Shown here: positions 36,952-46,325 of the stretch, piece after piece | Position numbering within the stretch: the first letter of the stretch is position 1 | Layout of the letters: each line of letters starts with the position of its first letter | Assembly: GCF_900618535.1 (NCBI RefSeq) | Contig: NZ_UYJA01000002.1 | Coordinates: 558,001 to 622,000 of the forward strand | DNA length: 64,000 bases | Reading direction: 5' to 3' | Origin: Pseudomonas bubulae | GTDB lineage: Bacteria; Pseudomonadota; Gammaproteobacteria; Pseudomonadales; Pseudomonadaceae | The notes under the pieces: generated by a model | Seen by the model: the letters and a program-made list of their open reading frames with translations, nothing else | Told to the model about the DNA's origin: nothing | Databases searched by the model: none | Translations under genes and position numbers: made by a program

Positions 36952-37106
36952 TGGGGATTCCAGGCGGGTCGAACTGAGGTGAATGCTACCGGAAAAGACT
37001 CTGGCAGGCACTCGCTATCAAGTTTTGTGATTGCTGACCGATATCTGATGAGCATGCCGTAAATCTGTGGCCTGTTTTTTTGCCGTACAAGCCTGTGGAG
37101 CCTCCC

Positions 37107-38012
37107 GTGCGCCAGCGTTATTTCATCCTGCTCAGTATGTTTGCCAGCCTGCCAGCCATGGCTCTGACTTTTCAGACGCGGCTGGAGAATATCGAGTGGA
37201 AAGTGGAAGGTGACAAATTCGAATGCCGTCTGATTCAGCCGATTACCGATTTTGGTTCGGGTGCTTTTGTAAGGCGTGCAGGAGAACAGGCTGTATTTCG
37301 TCTTAATGCCTACAACTCAATGTTGGGCGAGGGCTCTGCCAAGCTGTTGGCCGCCGCTGCGCCCTGGCAACCGGGCCGTGGTGATATTGACCTGGGCTCG
37401 GTGCGTATTGGCCGTGGGCAGGTGCTTTTCAACAGTTCCCAGGCGCAGGCCGCCAACTTGTTTCGAGGCTTGATTGAGGGGCGCAGCCCCTTGATAAGGC
37501 ATTATTCTCGTGAGGGCAATGTCTCGGAAGTACGCCTGCTCCCTGTCAGGTTTCGCCAGGCTTACGGCGACTACGAGGCCTGTACCGCAAAGCTTTTACC
37601 GAAAAACTTTGAGCAGGTCAGACAAAGCCAGATCGGTTTTCCCGGCGGGGGGATCGAACTGGACGCGGTGGCCCGGGTCAACTTGCAAGTCATGGTCGAA
37701 TACTTGAAGGCAGACCCTACAGTCAATCACGTCATCCTCGACGGTTATTCCGATAATCAGGGCAATCGCTTGACCAATCGTGAGCTGTCGCGGCGCCGGG
37801 CATTGGCGGTAATGGAGTATTTCAAGCAGAACGGCCTGCAGGAGTCGCAGATCACGGTGCGATTCCATGGTGAGCAATACCCCTTGGCGGCGAATACCAG
37901 TCGGGTAAACCGGGCGAAAAATCGCCGGGTAAGCGTCCGCCTGGAACGGCTCCCTGTGCCTGAAAAAGCTGCGCCATCTGTAGGTCCCAGCAATCCAGCG
38001 GCTATTTCCTGA
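37107..38012 (+). CDS. motY: MotY-type outer membrane T-ring protein (OmpA C-terminal domain)
   Basis: This 301-residue exported protein starts at a GTG (MRQRYFILLSMF) followed by a short signal peptide ending near AMA. The N-terminal half (FQTRLENIEWKVEGDKFECRL) is the MotY-specific domain. The C-terminal half is an OmpA-like peptidoglycan-binding domain (ILDGYSDNQGNRLTNRELSRRRALAV). In Vibrio MotY forms the T-ring of sodium-driven motors, and Pseudomonas MotY is needed for full stator function. A pyrC-motY-argG order is also found in P. aeruginosa (from memory), which supports the name. Confidence 0.87.
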   Translation: MRQRYFILLSMFASLPAMALTFQTRLENIEWKVEGDKFECRLIQPITDFGSGAFVRRAGEQAVFRLNAYNSMLGEGSAKLLAAAAPWQPGRGDIDLGSVRIGRGQVLFNSSQAQAANLFRGLIEGRSPLIRHYSREGNVSEVRLLPVRFRQAYGDYEACTAKLLPKNFEQVRQSQIGFPGGGIELDAVARVNLQVMVEYLKADPTVNHVILDGYSDNQGNRLTNRELSRRRALAVMEYFKQNGLQESQITVRFHGEQYPLAANTSRVNRAKNRRVSVRLERLPVPEKAAPSVGPSNPAAIS

Positions 38013-38139
38013 AGCAACGGTCTCGTCGCGTCTTTGATATAAACTGTCGCTTTGTCGTCTTAAGCTGTCGCGCCTCTGTAAATTCATAGCTGTGGGCGGT
38101 AGACTGTTCGGCTTTTCGAACAACCCGTGGAGTGATGGC

Positions 38140-39357
38140 ATGGCGGACGTAAACAAGGTCGTTCTGGCTTATTCGGGCGGCCTGGACACTTCGGTGATCC
38201 TGAAGTGGCTGCAGGATACTTATAACTGTGAAGTCGTAACCTTTACCGCTGACCTGGGTCAGGGTGAAGAGGTCGAACCTGCACGTGCCAAGGCGCAAGC
38301 CATGGGCGTCAAGGAAATCTACATTGATGACCTGCGCGAAGAGTTTGTTCGTGACTTCGTTTTCCCGATGTTCCGCGCCAACACCGTTTACGAAGGCGAG
38401 TACCTGCTGGGTACTTCCATTGCTCGTCCGCTGATTGCCAAACGCCTGATTGAAATCGCCAATGAAACGGGCGCCGATGCCATTTCCCACGGTGCAACGG
38501 GTAAAGGTAACGACCAGGTTCGCTTTGAACTGGGTGCCTATGCCTTGAAGCCAGGGGTGAAGGTTATTGCTCCTTGGCGTGAGTGGGACTTGCTCTCCCG
38601 TGAAAAGCTGATGGATTACGCTGAAAAGCATGCAATCCCGATCGAGCGTCACGGCAAGAAAAAATCCCCGTACTCGATGGATGCCAACTTGCTGCATATC
38701 TCCTACGAAGGTGGTGTGCTCGAAGATACCTGGACTGAGCACGAAGAAGACATGTGGAAGTGGACCGTCTCTCCGGAGAACGCTCCTGACAAGCCGCAGT
38801 ACCTGGAACTGACCTACCGTAATGGCGACATCGTTGCGCTGGACGGTGTTGAGATGACACCTGCGACTGTTCTGGCAACGTTGAACCGCATTGGTGGCGA
38901 ACACGGTATCGGCCGTCTGGATATCGTCGAAAACCGTTATGTTGGCATGAAGTCCCGTGGTTGCTATGAAACCCCGGGCGGCACCATCATGTTGCGTGCT
39001 CACCGCGCCATTGAGTCGATTACTCTGGATCGTGAAGTCGCTCACTTGAAAGACGAGTTGATGCCAAAGTACGCCAGCCTGATCTACACCGGCTACTGGT
39101 GGAGCCCTGAGCGCATCATGCTGCAACAGATGATTGATGCTTCGCAGGTTCACGTTAACGGTGTTGTTCGCCTCAAGCTGTACAAAGGCAACGTGATTGT
39201 TACCGGTCGCAAGTCTGACGAGTCGTTGTTTGATGCCAACATCGCAACCTTTGAAGAGGATGGCGGTGCTTACAATCAGGCCGATGCTGCCGGCTTCATC
39301 AAGTTGAATGCATTGCGCATGCGTATTGCTGCAAATAAAGGGCGCAAGTTGTTCTAA
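38140..39357 (+). CDS. argG: Argininosuccinate synthase ArgG
   Basis: This 405-residue enzyme joins citrulline and aspartate with ATP to give argininosuccinate. The N-terminal ATP loop is [15 protein letters not shown]. The [13 protein letters not shown] motif lies near residue 117, and the C-terminal region forms the tetramer contacts. The ATG at 38140 (MADVNKVVL) gives the standard length. The open frame starting 48 bases earlier is excluded. An intrinsic terminator follows. Confidence 0.97.
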   Translation: MADVNKVVLAYSGGLDTSVILKWLQDTYNCEVVTFTADLGQGEEVEPARAKAQAMGVKEIYIDDLREEFVRDFVFPMFRANTVYEGEYLLGTSIARPLIAKRLIEIANETGADAISHGATGKGNDQVRFELGAYALKPGVKVIAPWREWDLLSREKLMDYAEKHAIPIERHGKKKSPYSMDANLLHISYEGGVLEDTWTEHEEDMWKWTVSPENAPDKPQYLELTYRNGDIVALDGVEMTPATVLATLNRIGGEHGIGRLDIVENRYVGMKSRGCYETPGGTIMLRAHRAIESITLDREVAHLKDELMPKYASLIYTGYWWSPERIMLQQMIDASQVHVNGVVRLKLYKGNVIVTGRKSDESLFDANIATFEEDGGAYNQADAAGFIKLNALRMRIAANKGRKLF

Positions 39358-39372
39358 TACAGCTCGCCTGGT

Positions 39373-39405
39373 AAAGCCCCAGCCAATTGGCTGGGGCTTT
39401 TTTTT
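39373..39405 (+). terminator. Terminator of argG
   Basis: AAAGCCCCAGCC-AATT-GGCTGGGGCTTT followed by a longer T-run is a strong intrinsic terminator 15 bases behind argG. It also marks the left edge of the low-GC island. Confidence 0.93.
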
Positions 39406-39414
39406 GCCTGCAAT

Positions 39415-40206
39415 TCAGGTATTTGTTTGGGGGCGGGGTGAGTTAAGCAGGGTGAATCTGTGTGCGTCGGTGTTGTAGCTGATAATGGTTGTATGGTTGA
39501 TGGATGACGTATGTTTGAAGTTGTCGATGGCCCGTCGAATAGTTTCCTGAGGAATACTGGAGTGCTGGTTGGTAAGCAGTAGCAGTACAGCATGTCTGGG
39601 GGGCGTGTTTTTATATTTGCGGGTTGCTTTGTAATAGATATGTAATACCTCTTCGGCAGTGCCTTTATGAGGGGAGAGCAAGTGCAGGTAGTTCAGGTCC
39701 ATAAGATAAAGTGTTTTTAACTCTGAGCCCTCTCTCCATGCATGACTCTTGGCAAAGAATGTTGCGTGCGCTCTTTCGGGGGGTGGAAACGGGGGAGGGT
39801 CTACGTGGTGGACTCTTTGGCCTTGAAGGAAGATGTTATGGGGTCTGTATAAGCTGTACGGGGAGCCTGAAGGGCAGGCGGGTATAAATAGTTGTGCGGA
39901 TGTACTTGTGCTTGCAAATGAATTGCCTTGCTTCAGGCAAGGGCCAGTCGGCTGAGAGAACCCTTCCGGAGTATTCTCGGCTTTGGATAAGTCAGCGGGG
40001 GTATAAAGTGTTTTGTTATTGAAGTTTAAGGTCAGGAAAAACAACGTGATCAAAAGTGATGGGAAAACAATCAGGAACCATACGTATATTTTTTGATGCT
40101 CACTGTCGATATAAGGGAGAGAGACTGCAGCGGACGCTTCCGTCAGCATTGAAAAAACAGCGATAACGGTAAGTGGGTGGTTGATTTTTATGGTGTTTTT
40201 TATCAT
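39415..40206 (-). CDS. Hypothetical membrane protein in low-GC island
   Basis: I do not recognise this protein. With the ATG at 40206 it has 263 residues. The first 27 look like a signal peptide or helix (MIKNTIKINHPLTVIAVFSM), and a second hydrophobic helix lies at about residues 40-62 (VWFLIVFPSLLITLFFLTL). The middle is low-complexity and Pro/Ser-rich (residues about 70-150). The C-terminal 110 residues look like a compact alpha/beta domain (ELKTLYLMDLNYLHLLSPHK and HAVLLLLTNQHSSI). Base composition is much poorer in GC than its neighbours, and codons are rich in A and C. It may be a recently gained or fast-evolving secreted or surface protein. It could start at 40296 instead. Confidence 0.6.
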   Translation of the reverse strand: MIKNTIKINHPLTVIAVFSMLTEASAAVSLPYIDSEHQKIYVWFLIVFPSLLITLFFLTLNFNNKTLYTPADLSKAENTPEGFSQPTGPCLKQGNSFASTSTSAQLFIPACPSGSPYSLYRPHNIFLQGQRVHHVDPPPFPPPERAHATFFAKSHAWREGSELKTLYLMDLNYLHLLSPHKGTAEEVLHIYYKATRKYKNTPPRHAVLLLLTNQHSSIPQETIRRAIDNFKHTSSINHTTIISYNTDAHRFTLLNSPRPQTNT

Positions 40207-41197
40207 GAAAGTGCCTTTTGGTAAAAGTCGGAATGATAAGGAAGAAGGCGCTTCTTGGCGGTGTATGGCCAGCTTGGAGTATCTGTGCAGGGTCAATGTA
40301 AGTCGGGTGATTGGTTCAGCGCTTTCTTCAGGGAGTTGCTAGCGCTTTTTAAAATTAGTCGTGTTTTTTTTAAGGCGCAAATCAATTGCATGAGATTGTG
40401 TCGCGCCTGGCTGGCGGAATTTATCGATTTCTTGAATAAGAGGTTTGTTTTTGTAGGGGGCTGTCGTTATCAGGTCGGACCTTGTTAAAGGGCGTTAAGT
40501 GTTTTTTGTAAAGGGTGTAAGGTTTTTAGTCAGTGACTGATTTGAATGATAAGTCTGAGAGGGGGTTGTAGGTGGATGAACGTATCTATCGAATATTTAT
40601 TTTTATCTTGGTTGGGTTTGCCTGGGCGAACGTCTTGCCGTTATTTTAGCGTGATTTAATGCTTTAGGTGTTTTCCTAATGATTTGTAGTCCGATTCTGT
40701 AAGCATGAAATTGTAATATTTTCCCTTGGAAAAATAGTAGATTTAATTTGAATGAACATTGAGATTTGTCACTGTGTTTTTTGTGGTTTTTAATGTGGGT
40801 GGGGCATTTTATTTGGGCGGCAGGCCATGGGGGTGGGGTATGTAGTTGAGTTGTCAGGCTGTTTGGTCAGATTTTTGAATGTGTTTTATATCTGGTTTTT
40901 TGAATGTGTCTTAAGTGGGTACGATTTCGTTATCTGTGTGAAAGTGTTGCAGTTCTATGTTGGGTTTTTATTTTAATTCTCGGCGCTTTCTTGAGTTTCG
41001 GTCTTCCCATGTCTGGCAGCTTGTGACGAAAGTGTGTGGGGGGCGTTTCAATGGGCGATATCTGTAGGGTTGATCTCCAATATTTGTAGGAAATGTCTTT
41101 GGTTGTTGATGCTTGAGGGGGTGCTATGCCCAGTTTGTTGCGACTAGGCTATGGTGCTGGTTCTGAAAATTCGAACAGCGATAAATTGGAATGGCCC
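40207..41197. other. Long gene-free, low-GC, G/T-biased stretch
   Basis: About 990 bases without a convincing gene in either strand. The + strand is heavily enriched in T and G, with many TTT and GGG runs. This bias extends from the terminator of argG to the regulator at 41198. I found no terminator, tRNA, repeat family or gene relics in it. It may hold a long regulatory region, an unrecognised RNA or decayed genes. Confidence 0.5.
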
Positions 41198-41824
41198 ATG
41201 AATAAAGTGCTGATCGTGGATGATCATCCTGTAATTCGTCTTGCTGTGCGTATGCTCATGGAACGACATGGCTACGAGGTTATTGCAGAGACGGATAATG
41301 GTGTGGATGCTTTGCAGCTTACGCGTGAATATGCGCCTGATATCGTAATTCTGGATATTGGAATACCTAGGCTTGACGGGCTTGAAGTTATAGCGCGGTT
41401 GTCCACACCGGCAGTGCCTATCAAGGTGCTGGTGTTGACTTCACAAGCCCCGGGTCACTTTTCCATGCGTTGCATGCAAGCCGGTGCAGCCGGTTATGTA
41501 TGCAAGCAGCAGGACTTGACTGAACTGTTGAGTGCAATCAAGGCCGTACTGTCTGGCTACAGTTATTTCCCGAATCAAGCCTTGCACTCAGTACGTTCAA
41601 GCTTGGGGAATGCCAGTGAGGCAGATATGGTCAATCGCCTTTCTGGGCGAGAAATGATGGTGTTGCAGCAGTTGGCACGTGGAAAGAGTAACAAGGAAAT
41701 TGCGGATGGCATGTTTTTGAGCAATAAAACGGTGAGCACCTACAAAACGCGCCTTTTATTGAAGCTTAATGCCCGTTCACTTGTAGATTTGATTGAGCTG
41801 GCACAGCGCAATGGCCTGGTGTGA
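41198..41824 (+). CDS. NarL/BvgA-type response regulator, orphan
   Basis: This 208-residue response regulator has a receiver that begins NKVLIVDDHPVIRLAVR, with the phospho-Asp in DIVILDIGIPRLDG and the LTSQ and K105-like positions kept. A LuxR-type helix-turn-helix follows near the C-terminus (LSGREMMVLQQLARGKSNKEIADGM, SNKTVSTYK). The closest known types are BvgA, EvgA and RocA/SadR. An in-frame ATG at 41126 has a strong GAGGGGG Shine-Dalgarno, so a 24-residue longer form is possible. Homologues start at MNKVLIV, so I prefer 41198. No kinase lies nearby. Confidence 0.88.
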   Translation: MNKVLIVDDHPVIRLAVRMLMERHGYEVIAETDNGVDALQLTREYAPDIVILDIGIPRLDGLEVIARLSTPAVPIKVLVLTSQAPGHFSMRCMQAGAAGYVCKQQDLTELLSAIKAVLSGYSYFPNQALHSVRSSLGNASEADMVNRLSGREMMVLQQLARGKSNKEIADGMFLSNKTVSTYKTRLLLKLNARSLVDLIELAQRNGLV

Positions 41825-41864
41825 AGAGAGGGGCTTGAAGATGTAATACCCCAAGCCCCCTGAG

Positions 41865-41892
41865 CAAAAGCCTCCACAACAGGAGGCTTTTG
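41865..41892. terminator. Terminator after the response regulator
   Basis: CAAAAGCCTCC-ACAACA-GGAGGCTTTTG is an 11-bp stem with A and T runs at its ends, placed between the regulator and the convergent small gene at 41910. Confidence 0.85.
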
Positions 41893-41909
41893 ATGCCGTA
41901 TCTCCGGGA

Positions 41910-42092
41910 TTACAGGTCGTATCCATAATCTTCCAGCTCTTTTCTGAGCCGTTTTTCTTCCAGCAGTGCGTCAATGGTGCGGCGTTTGGCCAGATTGGTT
42001 TTAGCGACCTCGACAACAGGCTCTACGACTTCGTCCGAATCGACGACTGCGAAATCTTCCTCTACTTCCAGTTCTTCTTTGCCAGTGCTCAT
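41910..42092 (-). CDS. PA3496-family small acidic protein
   Basis: This 60-residue protein has an acidic first half (KEELEVEEDFAVVDSDEVVEP) and a basic helical second half (LAKRRTIDALLEEKRLRKELEDYGYDL). It matches what I recall of PA3496 of P. aeruginosa, which lies next to nth there too and is annotated as a putative envelope-integrity protein. Its function is not established. It is transcribed ahead of no other gene in this direction and lies about 105 bp downstream of nth. Confidence 0.78.
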   Translation of the reverse strand: MSTGKEELEVEEDFAVVDSDEVVEPVVEVAKTNLAKRRTIDALLEEKRLRKELEDYGYDL

Positions 42093-42198
42093 TCAATTCA
42101 CTCCAGGCTAAGACAGCTAATGGCGCCCCTTATAGCGATAATCGCTCGTTGGGTAAAAAAGATTTTCTCAATCGATCAGCCCATAGAACGCCTATCAC

Positions 42199-42837
42199 TC
42201 AATCATCAGAGGTTTTTTCCTTGAAATCGCACAGGTCTTCTATGCGACAACTGCCGCACCGAGGCTTGCGCGCCTGGCACACGTAGCGCCCGTGCAGGAT
42301 AAGCCAGTGATGGGCGTCCAGCAGGTAGGGTTTTGGTACGTACTTCATGAGGTTTTTTTCGACCTCCACCACGTTTTTGCCAGGGGCAATACCGGTTCGG
42401 TTGCTGACCCTGAAAATATGGGTGTCTACAGCCATTGTCAGTTGCCGGAAAGCTGTATTGAGCACAACGTTTGCCGTTTTACGACCTACCCCGGGCAGTG
42501 CTTCAAGCTCTTCTCGGGTCTGTGGGACCTGGCTGCCATGGCGCTCAATCAATAAACGGCAGGTTTCGATCACGTTCTTGGCCTTGCTGTTATACAGGCC
42601 AATGGTCTTGATGTAGTGCGACAGTCCTTCCACTCCCAGAGCGTAGATGGCTTCTGGTGTGTTGGCGACCGGAAACAGTTTGGCCATTGCCTTGTTAACG
42701 CTGACGTCAGTGGCCTGTGCAGACAGGATCACGGCGATAAGCAGTTCAAAAGGCGATGAATAGGCCAGTTCGGTTTTAGGTTCAGGGTTGTCTTCGTGAA
42801 ACCGGCGAAATATTTCAAGGCGCTTTACGGCGTTCAT
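42199..42837 (-). CDS. nth: Endonuclease III Nth
   Basis: This 212-residue DNA glycosylase/AP lyase removes oxidised pyrimidines. The helix-hairpin-helix is LEALPGVGRKTANVVLN, with the catalytic lysine in VGRKTA and the aspartate in AVDTHIFRVSNR. The 4Fe-4S ligands are C-x6-C-x2-C-x5-C near the C-terminus (CQARKPRCGSCRIEDLC). The gene lies 58 bp behind the RsxB-like gene and probably shares its transcript, as in other gamma-proteobacteria. Confidence 0.96.
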   Translation of the reverse strand: MNAVKRLEIFRRFHEDNPEPKTELAYSSPFELLIAVILSAQATDVSVNKAMAKLFPVANTPEAIYALGVEGLSHYIKTIGLYNSKAKNVIETCRLLIERHGSQVPQTREELEALPGVGRKTANVVLNTAFRQLTMAVDTHIFRVSNRTGIAPGKNVVEVEKNLMKYVPKPYLLDAHHWLILHGRYVCQARKPRCGSCRIEDLCDFKEKTSDD

Positions 42838-42895
42838 GGTTAAAAACTTTCCTGAAGAGCAGTCCGATAAACGGTGGGGCGCTTATATGGTTTTT

Positions 42896-43888
42896 TCAAG
42901 TCTTGCCCGGATCCAGCGCATTGAGTGCGGATTCTGCCTGAGTGACAGTGTCAGCCAAAAGTGTCAGCTCGGTGCCGGACACCTCTTGGCCCATGGCTTT
43001 TTTAAGTTCGGCGCGGCGCATGGCCAGCTGGATTTTTGCCCGTTTGAGTTCGGCAGTATTGGCTATCGGTGCGGGTGTGGCGGCCAGGGGCATTGACTCC
43101 AGTTGAGCCAGTGCCTGCTGCGCGGATTCAAACTGCTGTTGCAGAATAACCAGCTGAGATTGCTGCTGTGCGGTTGGCGGATGCCCGAAGGCCTTCAACG
43201 ATTTGTTCAATTGCGCGCGGGCCATGGCCAGAGTGACCTTGGCTTTTTTAAGTGCGGCGTCATTGAGGCTGCCTGATGCTGCCCCGGGGAAATCCGTTTG
43301 CGTGCCGCTGAGGGTTCCTGCAGGCGGGCGCTGGGCACGGGCAAGGCGTTCAGCTTGCCTGTGCAGCTCTTCGTGGCGCAGGCGTTCGTCGCGCGACTCG
43401 AAGCGCTTGCGGGCATGCTCGCGTTTCTGGTTACGGGCGTTGAACTGCTCTTCATTCTGAGCGAGGCCGCCGACAATCGGGATGACATTGGCAGGCAGCG
43501 GGTGCATTTCGATGCAGTCCACCGGGCATGGCGCAACGCAGAGATCGCAACCGGTGCATTCATCGATAATCACGCTGTGCATCAGTTTGGCGGCGCCAAG
43601 AATGGCATCGATCGGGCAGGCCTGAATGCATTTGGTGCAGCCGATGCATTCGGCTTCGCGAATATAGGCCACTTGCGGTGGGGCCTGGCCGCGATCGGTA
43701 TCCAGTTGCAGTACGGGAACCCTGAGCAAGCTGGCCAGTGCAGCAATGGTTTCGGCACCGCCAGGCGGGCACTTGTTGATTGCCTCGCCTTGAGCAATAC
43801 CTTGCGCATAGGGTTTGCAGCCAGGATGGCCGCATTTCCCGCATTGAGTTTGCGGCAGTAAAGCATCAATACGTTGAATCAGGCTCAT
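42896..43888 (-). CDS. rsxB: Solitary RsxB/RnfB-like ferredoxin protein
   Basis: This 330-residue iron-sulfur protein begins [20 protein letters not shown]. The 4Fe-4S cluster segment of RnfB is present (CGKCGHPGC, then KCPPGG), and two ferredoxin 4Fe-4S motifs follow ([14 protein letters not shown] and [15 protein letters not shown]). Unlike E. coli RsxB it has no N-terminal membrane helix. Its C-terminal 150 residues carry two copies of a basic helix ([20 protein letters not shown] and [19 protein letters not shown]) of the sort seen at the end of RnfC. The other five Rnf subunits are not encoded on either side. Confidence 0.85.
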   Translation of the reverse strand: MSLIQRIDALLPQTQCGKCGHPGCKPYAQGIAQGEAINKCPPGGAETIAALASLLRVPVLQLDTDRGQAPPQVAYIREAECIGCTKCIQACPIDAILGAAKLMHSVIIDECTGCDLCVAPCPVDCIEMHPLPANVIPIVGGLAQNEEQFNARNQKREHARKRFESRDERLRHEELHRQAERLARAQRPPAGTLSGTQTDFPGAASGSLNDAALKKAKVTLAMARAQLNKSLKAFGHPPTAQQQSQLVILQQQFESAQQALAQLESMPLAATPAPIANTAELKRAKIQLAMRRAELKKAMGQEVSGTELTLLADTVTQAESALNALDPGKT

Positions 43889-44048
43889 GGTGTGATCAGT
43901 CCAGCTACAGCGGGTCGCATCTGGGCGACGCTCAACATGCGCAGAGATAAATAGGGGCGTGACGGTCAAGTGTGGGTGCAAGATCGTTCAGCTCGGTAAA
44001 GACGGCTGATTATCCGGCATGACGGGAGGGGCGGCTACTGATGAACAG

Positions 44049-44076
44049 CGTCTGGTGGCCTGCAGGCCACCAGACG
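44049..44076. terminator. 28-bp perfect palindrome after metG
   Basis: CGTCTGGTGGCC-TGCA-GGCCACCAGACG is a perfect palindrome starting 17 bases after the metG stop. The loop TGCA is itself palindromic. No T-run follows, so it is a weak or factor-assisted terminator, or it could bind a protein. Confidence 0.6.
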
Positions 44077-44092
44077 GTGCAAAGGGGCAGTG

Positions 44093-46144
44093 TTACTTGA
44101 TGCGCTGACCTGGCTTGGCGCCGCTGTCCGGGCTGAGCAGGTAAATTTCTTCACCGCCAGGGCCGGCAGCCATCACCATGCCTTCAGATATGCCAAAGCG
44201 CATTTTGCGTGGCTTCAGGTTGGCGATCATCATGGTCAGACGACCTTCAAGCTCGGCCGGGTTCGGGTAGGCGCTCTTGATTCCCGAAAACACGTTGCGT
44301 TGCTCGTCGCCAATATCCAGGGTCAGGCGCAGCAGCTTGTCGGCACCTTCAACCGCTTCGGCCTTGAGAATCAGCGCGACGCGCAAGTCCACGGCAGCGA
44401 AGGTATCGAACTCGATTTCTGCGGCCAGCGGCTCCTTGACCAGTTCGCCGTTGCCCTGTGGTGCAGCGCTGCCGGTGTCGGTCTGGCTGGCGACCAGGTC
44501 TTCTTTCGAAGCATCGGTCATGGCCTGGACCTTGACCGGGTCGATACGGGTCAGCAATGGCTTGAATGCGTTCAATTGGTGGTTGGCCAGCAACACCTGG
44601 TGATCGTTCCAGGTCAGGGGGTCGACATTCAGGAATGCCTCTGCATCGGCAGCCAGTACTGGCAGGACCGGCTTGAGGAAGATGATCAGCTGGCGGAAGA
44701 GGTTGATGCCCAGTGCGCAGACCGCCTGAACTTCAGCTTGCTTGCCTTCAACTTTGGCCATTGCCCAAGGAGCCTTGTCAGCGATCCAGGCGTTGGCACG
44801 GTCGGCCAACGCCATGATTTCACGCATGGCACGGGCGAAGTCACGGGCTTCATAGGCCTCGGCAATGCTGGGTGCGGCGGCCAGGAACGCTTCGGTCAGT
44901 TCGGGAGCAGCATTGCCCTCGACCATCACACCGGCGTTACCCTTGTGAATAAAGCCTGCACAACGACTGGCGATATTGACCACTTTGCCGACAAGGTCCG
45001 AGTTGACCTTCTGTACGAAGTCTTCCAGGTTCAGGTCCAGGTCATCAACCCCGCGACCCAGCTTGGAGGCGTAGTAGTAGCGCAGGTATTCCGGTGCCAG
45101 GTGGTCCAGGTAGGTGCGGGCCTTGATAAAGGTGCCGCGGGATTTGGACATCTTCTGGCCGTTGACGGTCAGGTAACCGTGAACGTTGATGGCAGTAGGC
45201 TTGCGATAGCCTGCGCCTTCGAGCATGGCTGGCCAGAACAGGGCGTGGAAGTTAACGATGTCCTTGCCGATAAAATGGTACAGCTCGGCGGTGGAGTCCT
45301 TGGCCCAGTACGCGTCGAAGTCCAGATCCGGACGGCGGGCGCAGAGGTTCTTGAAACTGGCCATGTAGCCGATTGGTGCGTCCAGCCATACATAGAAGTA
45401 CTTGCCTGGCGCGTCCGGGATCTCGAAGCCGAAGTACGGCGCATCGCGGGAGATATCCCACTGTTGCAGGCCGGTATCCAGCCATTCGGCGATCTTGTTG
45501 GCTACAGCATCCTGCAGGGCGCCGCTGCGGGTCCAGCTTTTGAGCATGGCATCGAAGTCGGGCAGCTTGAAGAAGAAGTGCTCGGAATCCTTGAGCACCG
45601 GAGTGGCGCCGGAGATGGCGGACTTGGGATTCTTCAGATCGGTTGGCGCGTAGGTGGCGCCGCATTTTTCGCAGTTGTCGCCGTACTGATCGTCAGTGCC
45701 GCATTTAGGGCAGGTGCCCTTGATGAAGCGGTCGGCCAGGAACATTTTCTTTTCCGGGTCGAAGTACTGGGTGATCGAGCGGGTAGCGATATGCCCGGCT
45801 TCGCGCAGCTTGATGTAGATCGCACTCGACAGCTCACGGTTTTCTTCGGCGTGGGTCGAGTGGAAGTTGTCGAAATCGACGAGGAACTCGGCAAAGTCGG
45901 CGCTGTGTTCAGCCTGGACGTTGGCGATCAGTTGCTCGGGGGTGATGCCTTCTTTCTCGGCGCGCAACATGATGGCCGAGCCGTGGGCATCGTCTGCGCA
46001 GACATAAGTGCACTGATTGCCGCGAAGTTTCTGGAAGCGCACCCACATATCAGTCTGGATGTACTCAAGCATATGGCCAAGGTGAATTGAACCATTGGCA
46101 TAGGGCAGGGCGCTGGTGACTAAGATATTGCGTGGCTCGGACAT
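44093..46144 (-). CDS. metG: Methionyl-tRNA synthetase MetG
   Basis: This 683-residue class I synthetase loads methionine on tRNA(Met). The HIGH motif is [12 protein letters not shown], and KMSKS is in [12 protein letters not shown] zinc knuckle with [18 protein letters not shown] lies near residue 145. The C-terminal 110 residues are an EMAP-II/Trbp111-type tRNA-binding and dimerisation domain ([14 protein letters not shown]). It is divergent from apbC. Confidence 0.97.
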   Translation of the reverse strand: MSEPRNILVTSALPYANGSIHLGHMLEYIQTDMWVRFQKLRGNQCTYVCADDAHGSAIMLRAEKEGITPEQLIANVQAEHSADFAEFLVDFDNFHSTHAEENRELSSAIYIKLREAGHIATRSITQYFDPEKKMFLADRFIKGTCPKCGTDDQYGDNCEKCGATYAPTDLKNPKSAISGATPVLKDSEHFFFKLPDFDAMLKSWTRSGALQDAVANKIAEWLDTGLQQWDISRDAPYFGFEIPDAPGKYFYVWLDAPIGYMASFKNLCARRPDLDFDAYWAKDSTAELYHFIGKDIVNFHALFWPAMLEGAGYRKPTAINVHGYLTVNGQKMSKSRGTFIKARTYLDHLAPEYLRYYYASKLGRGVDDLDLNLEDFVQKVNSDLVGKVVNIASRCAGFIHKGNAGVMVEGNAAPELTEAFLAAAPSIAEAYEARDFARAMREIMALADRANAWIADKAPWAMAKVEGKQAEVQAVCALGINLFRQLIIFLKPVLPVLAADAEAFLNVDPLTWNDHQVLLANHQLNAFKPLLTRIDPVKVQAMTDASKEDLVASQTDTGSAAPQGNGELVKEPLAAEIEFDTFAAVDLRVALILKAEAVEGADKLLRLTLDIGDEQRNVFSGIKSAYPNPAELEGRLTMMIANLKPRKMRFGISEGMVMAAGPGGEEIYLLSPDSGAKPGQRIK

Positions 46145-46325
46145 GGGGCTCGGCTACTTGATGAGACGGTGGTCGGCCACTATAAAGCGCCGGGCAATAT
46201 ATTTCACCCCGTGCTGGCGTATCTGATCGTTTGTGCTGTTTTTGTGCGGTTCAAAAGCCTGCTGCCGGTGGTTTATTACAGGTACGATAGCGGCCTGTTT
46301 TACTCAGTCTTTACGGGAGTTGCCC

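Noticed and set aside
40255..40488. A 77-codon + strand frame in the low-GC stretch
   Set aside because: It overlaps the start of the minus-strand membrane protein's upstream region, has no homology and its composition matches the surrounding noncoding bias.
39405..41200. Low-GC island as prophage or integrative element
   Set aside because: No integrase, tRNA end, phage gene or direct repeat at the borders was seen.
44090..46090. A 666-codon open frame on the + strand antisense to metG
   Set aside because: It is the mirror of a complete MetG with all motifs. GC-rich Pseudomonas genes often leave the antisense frame open.
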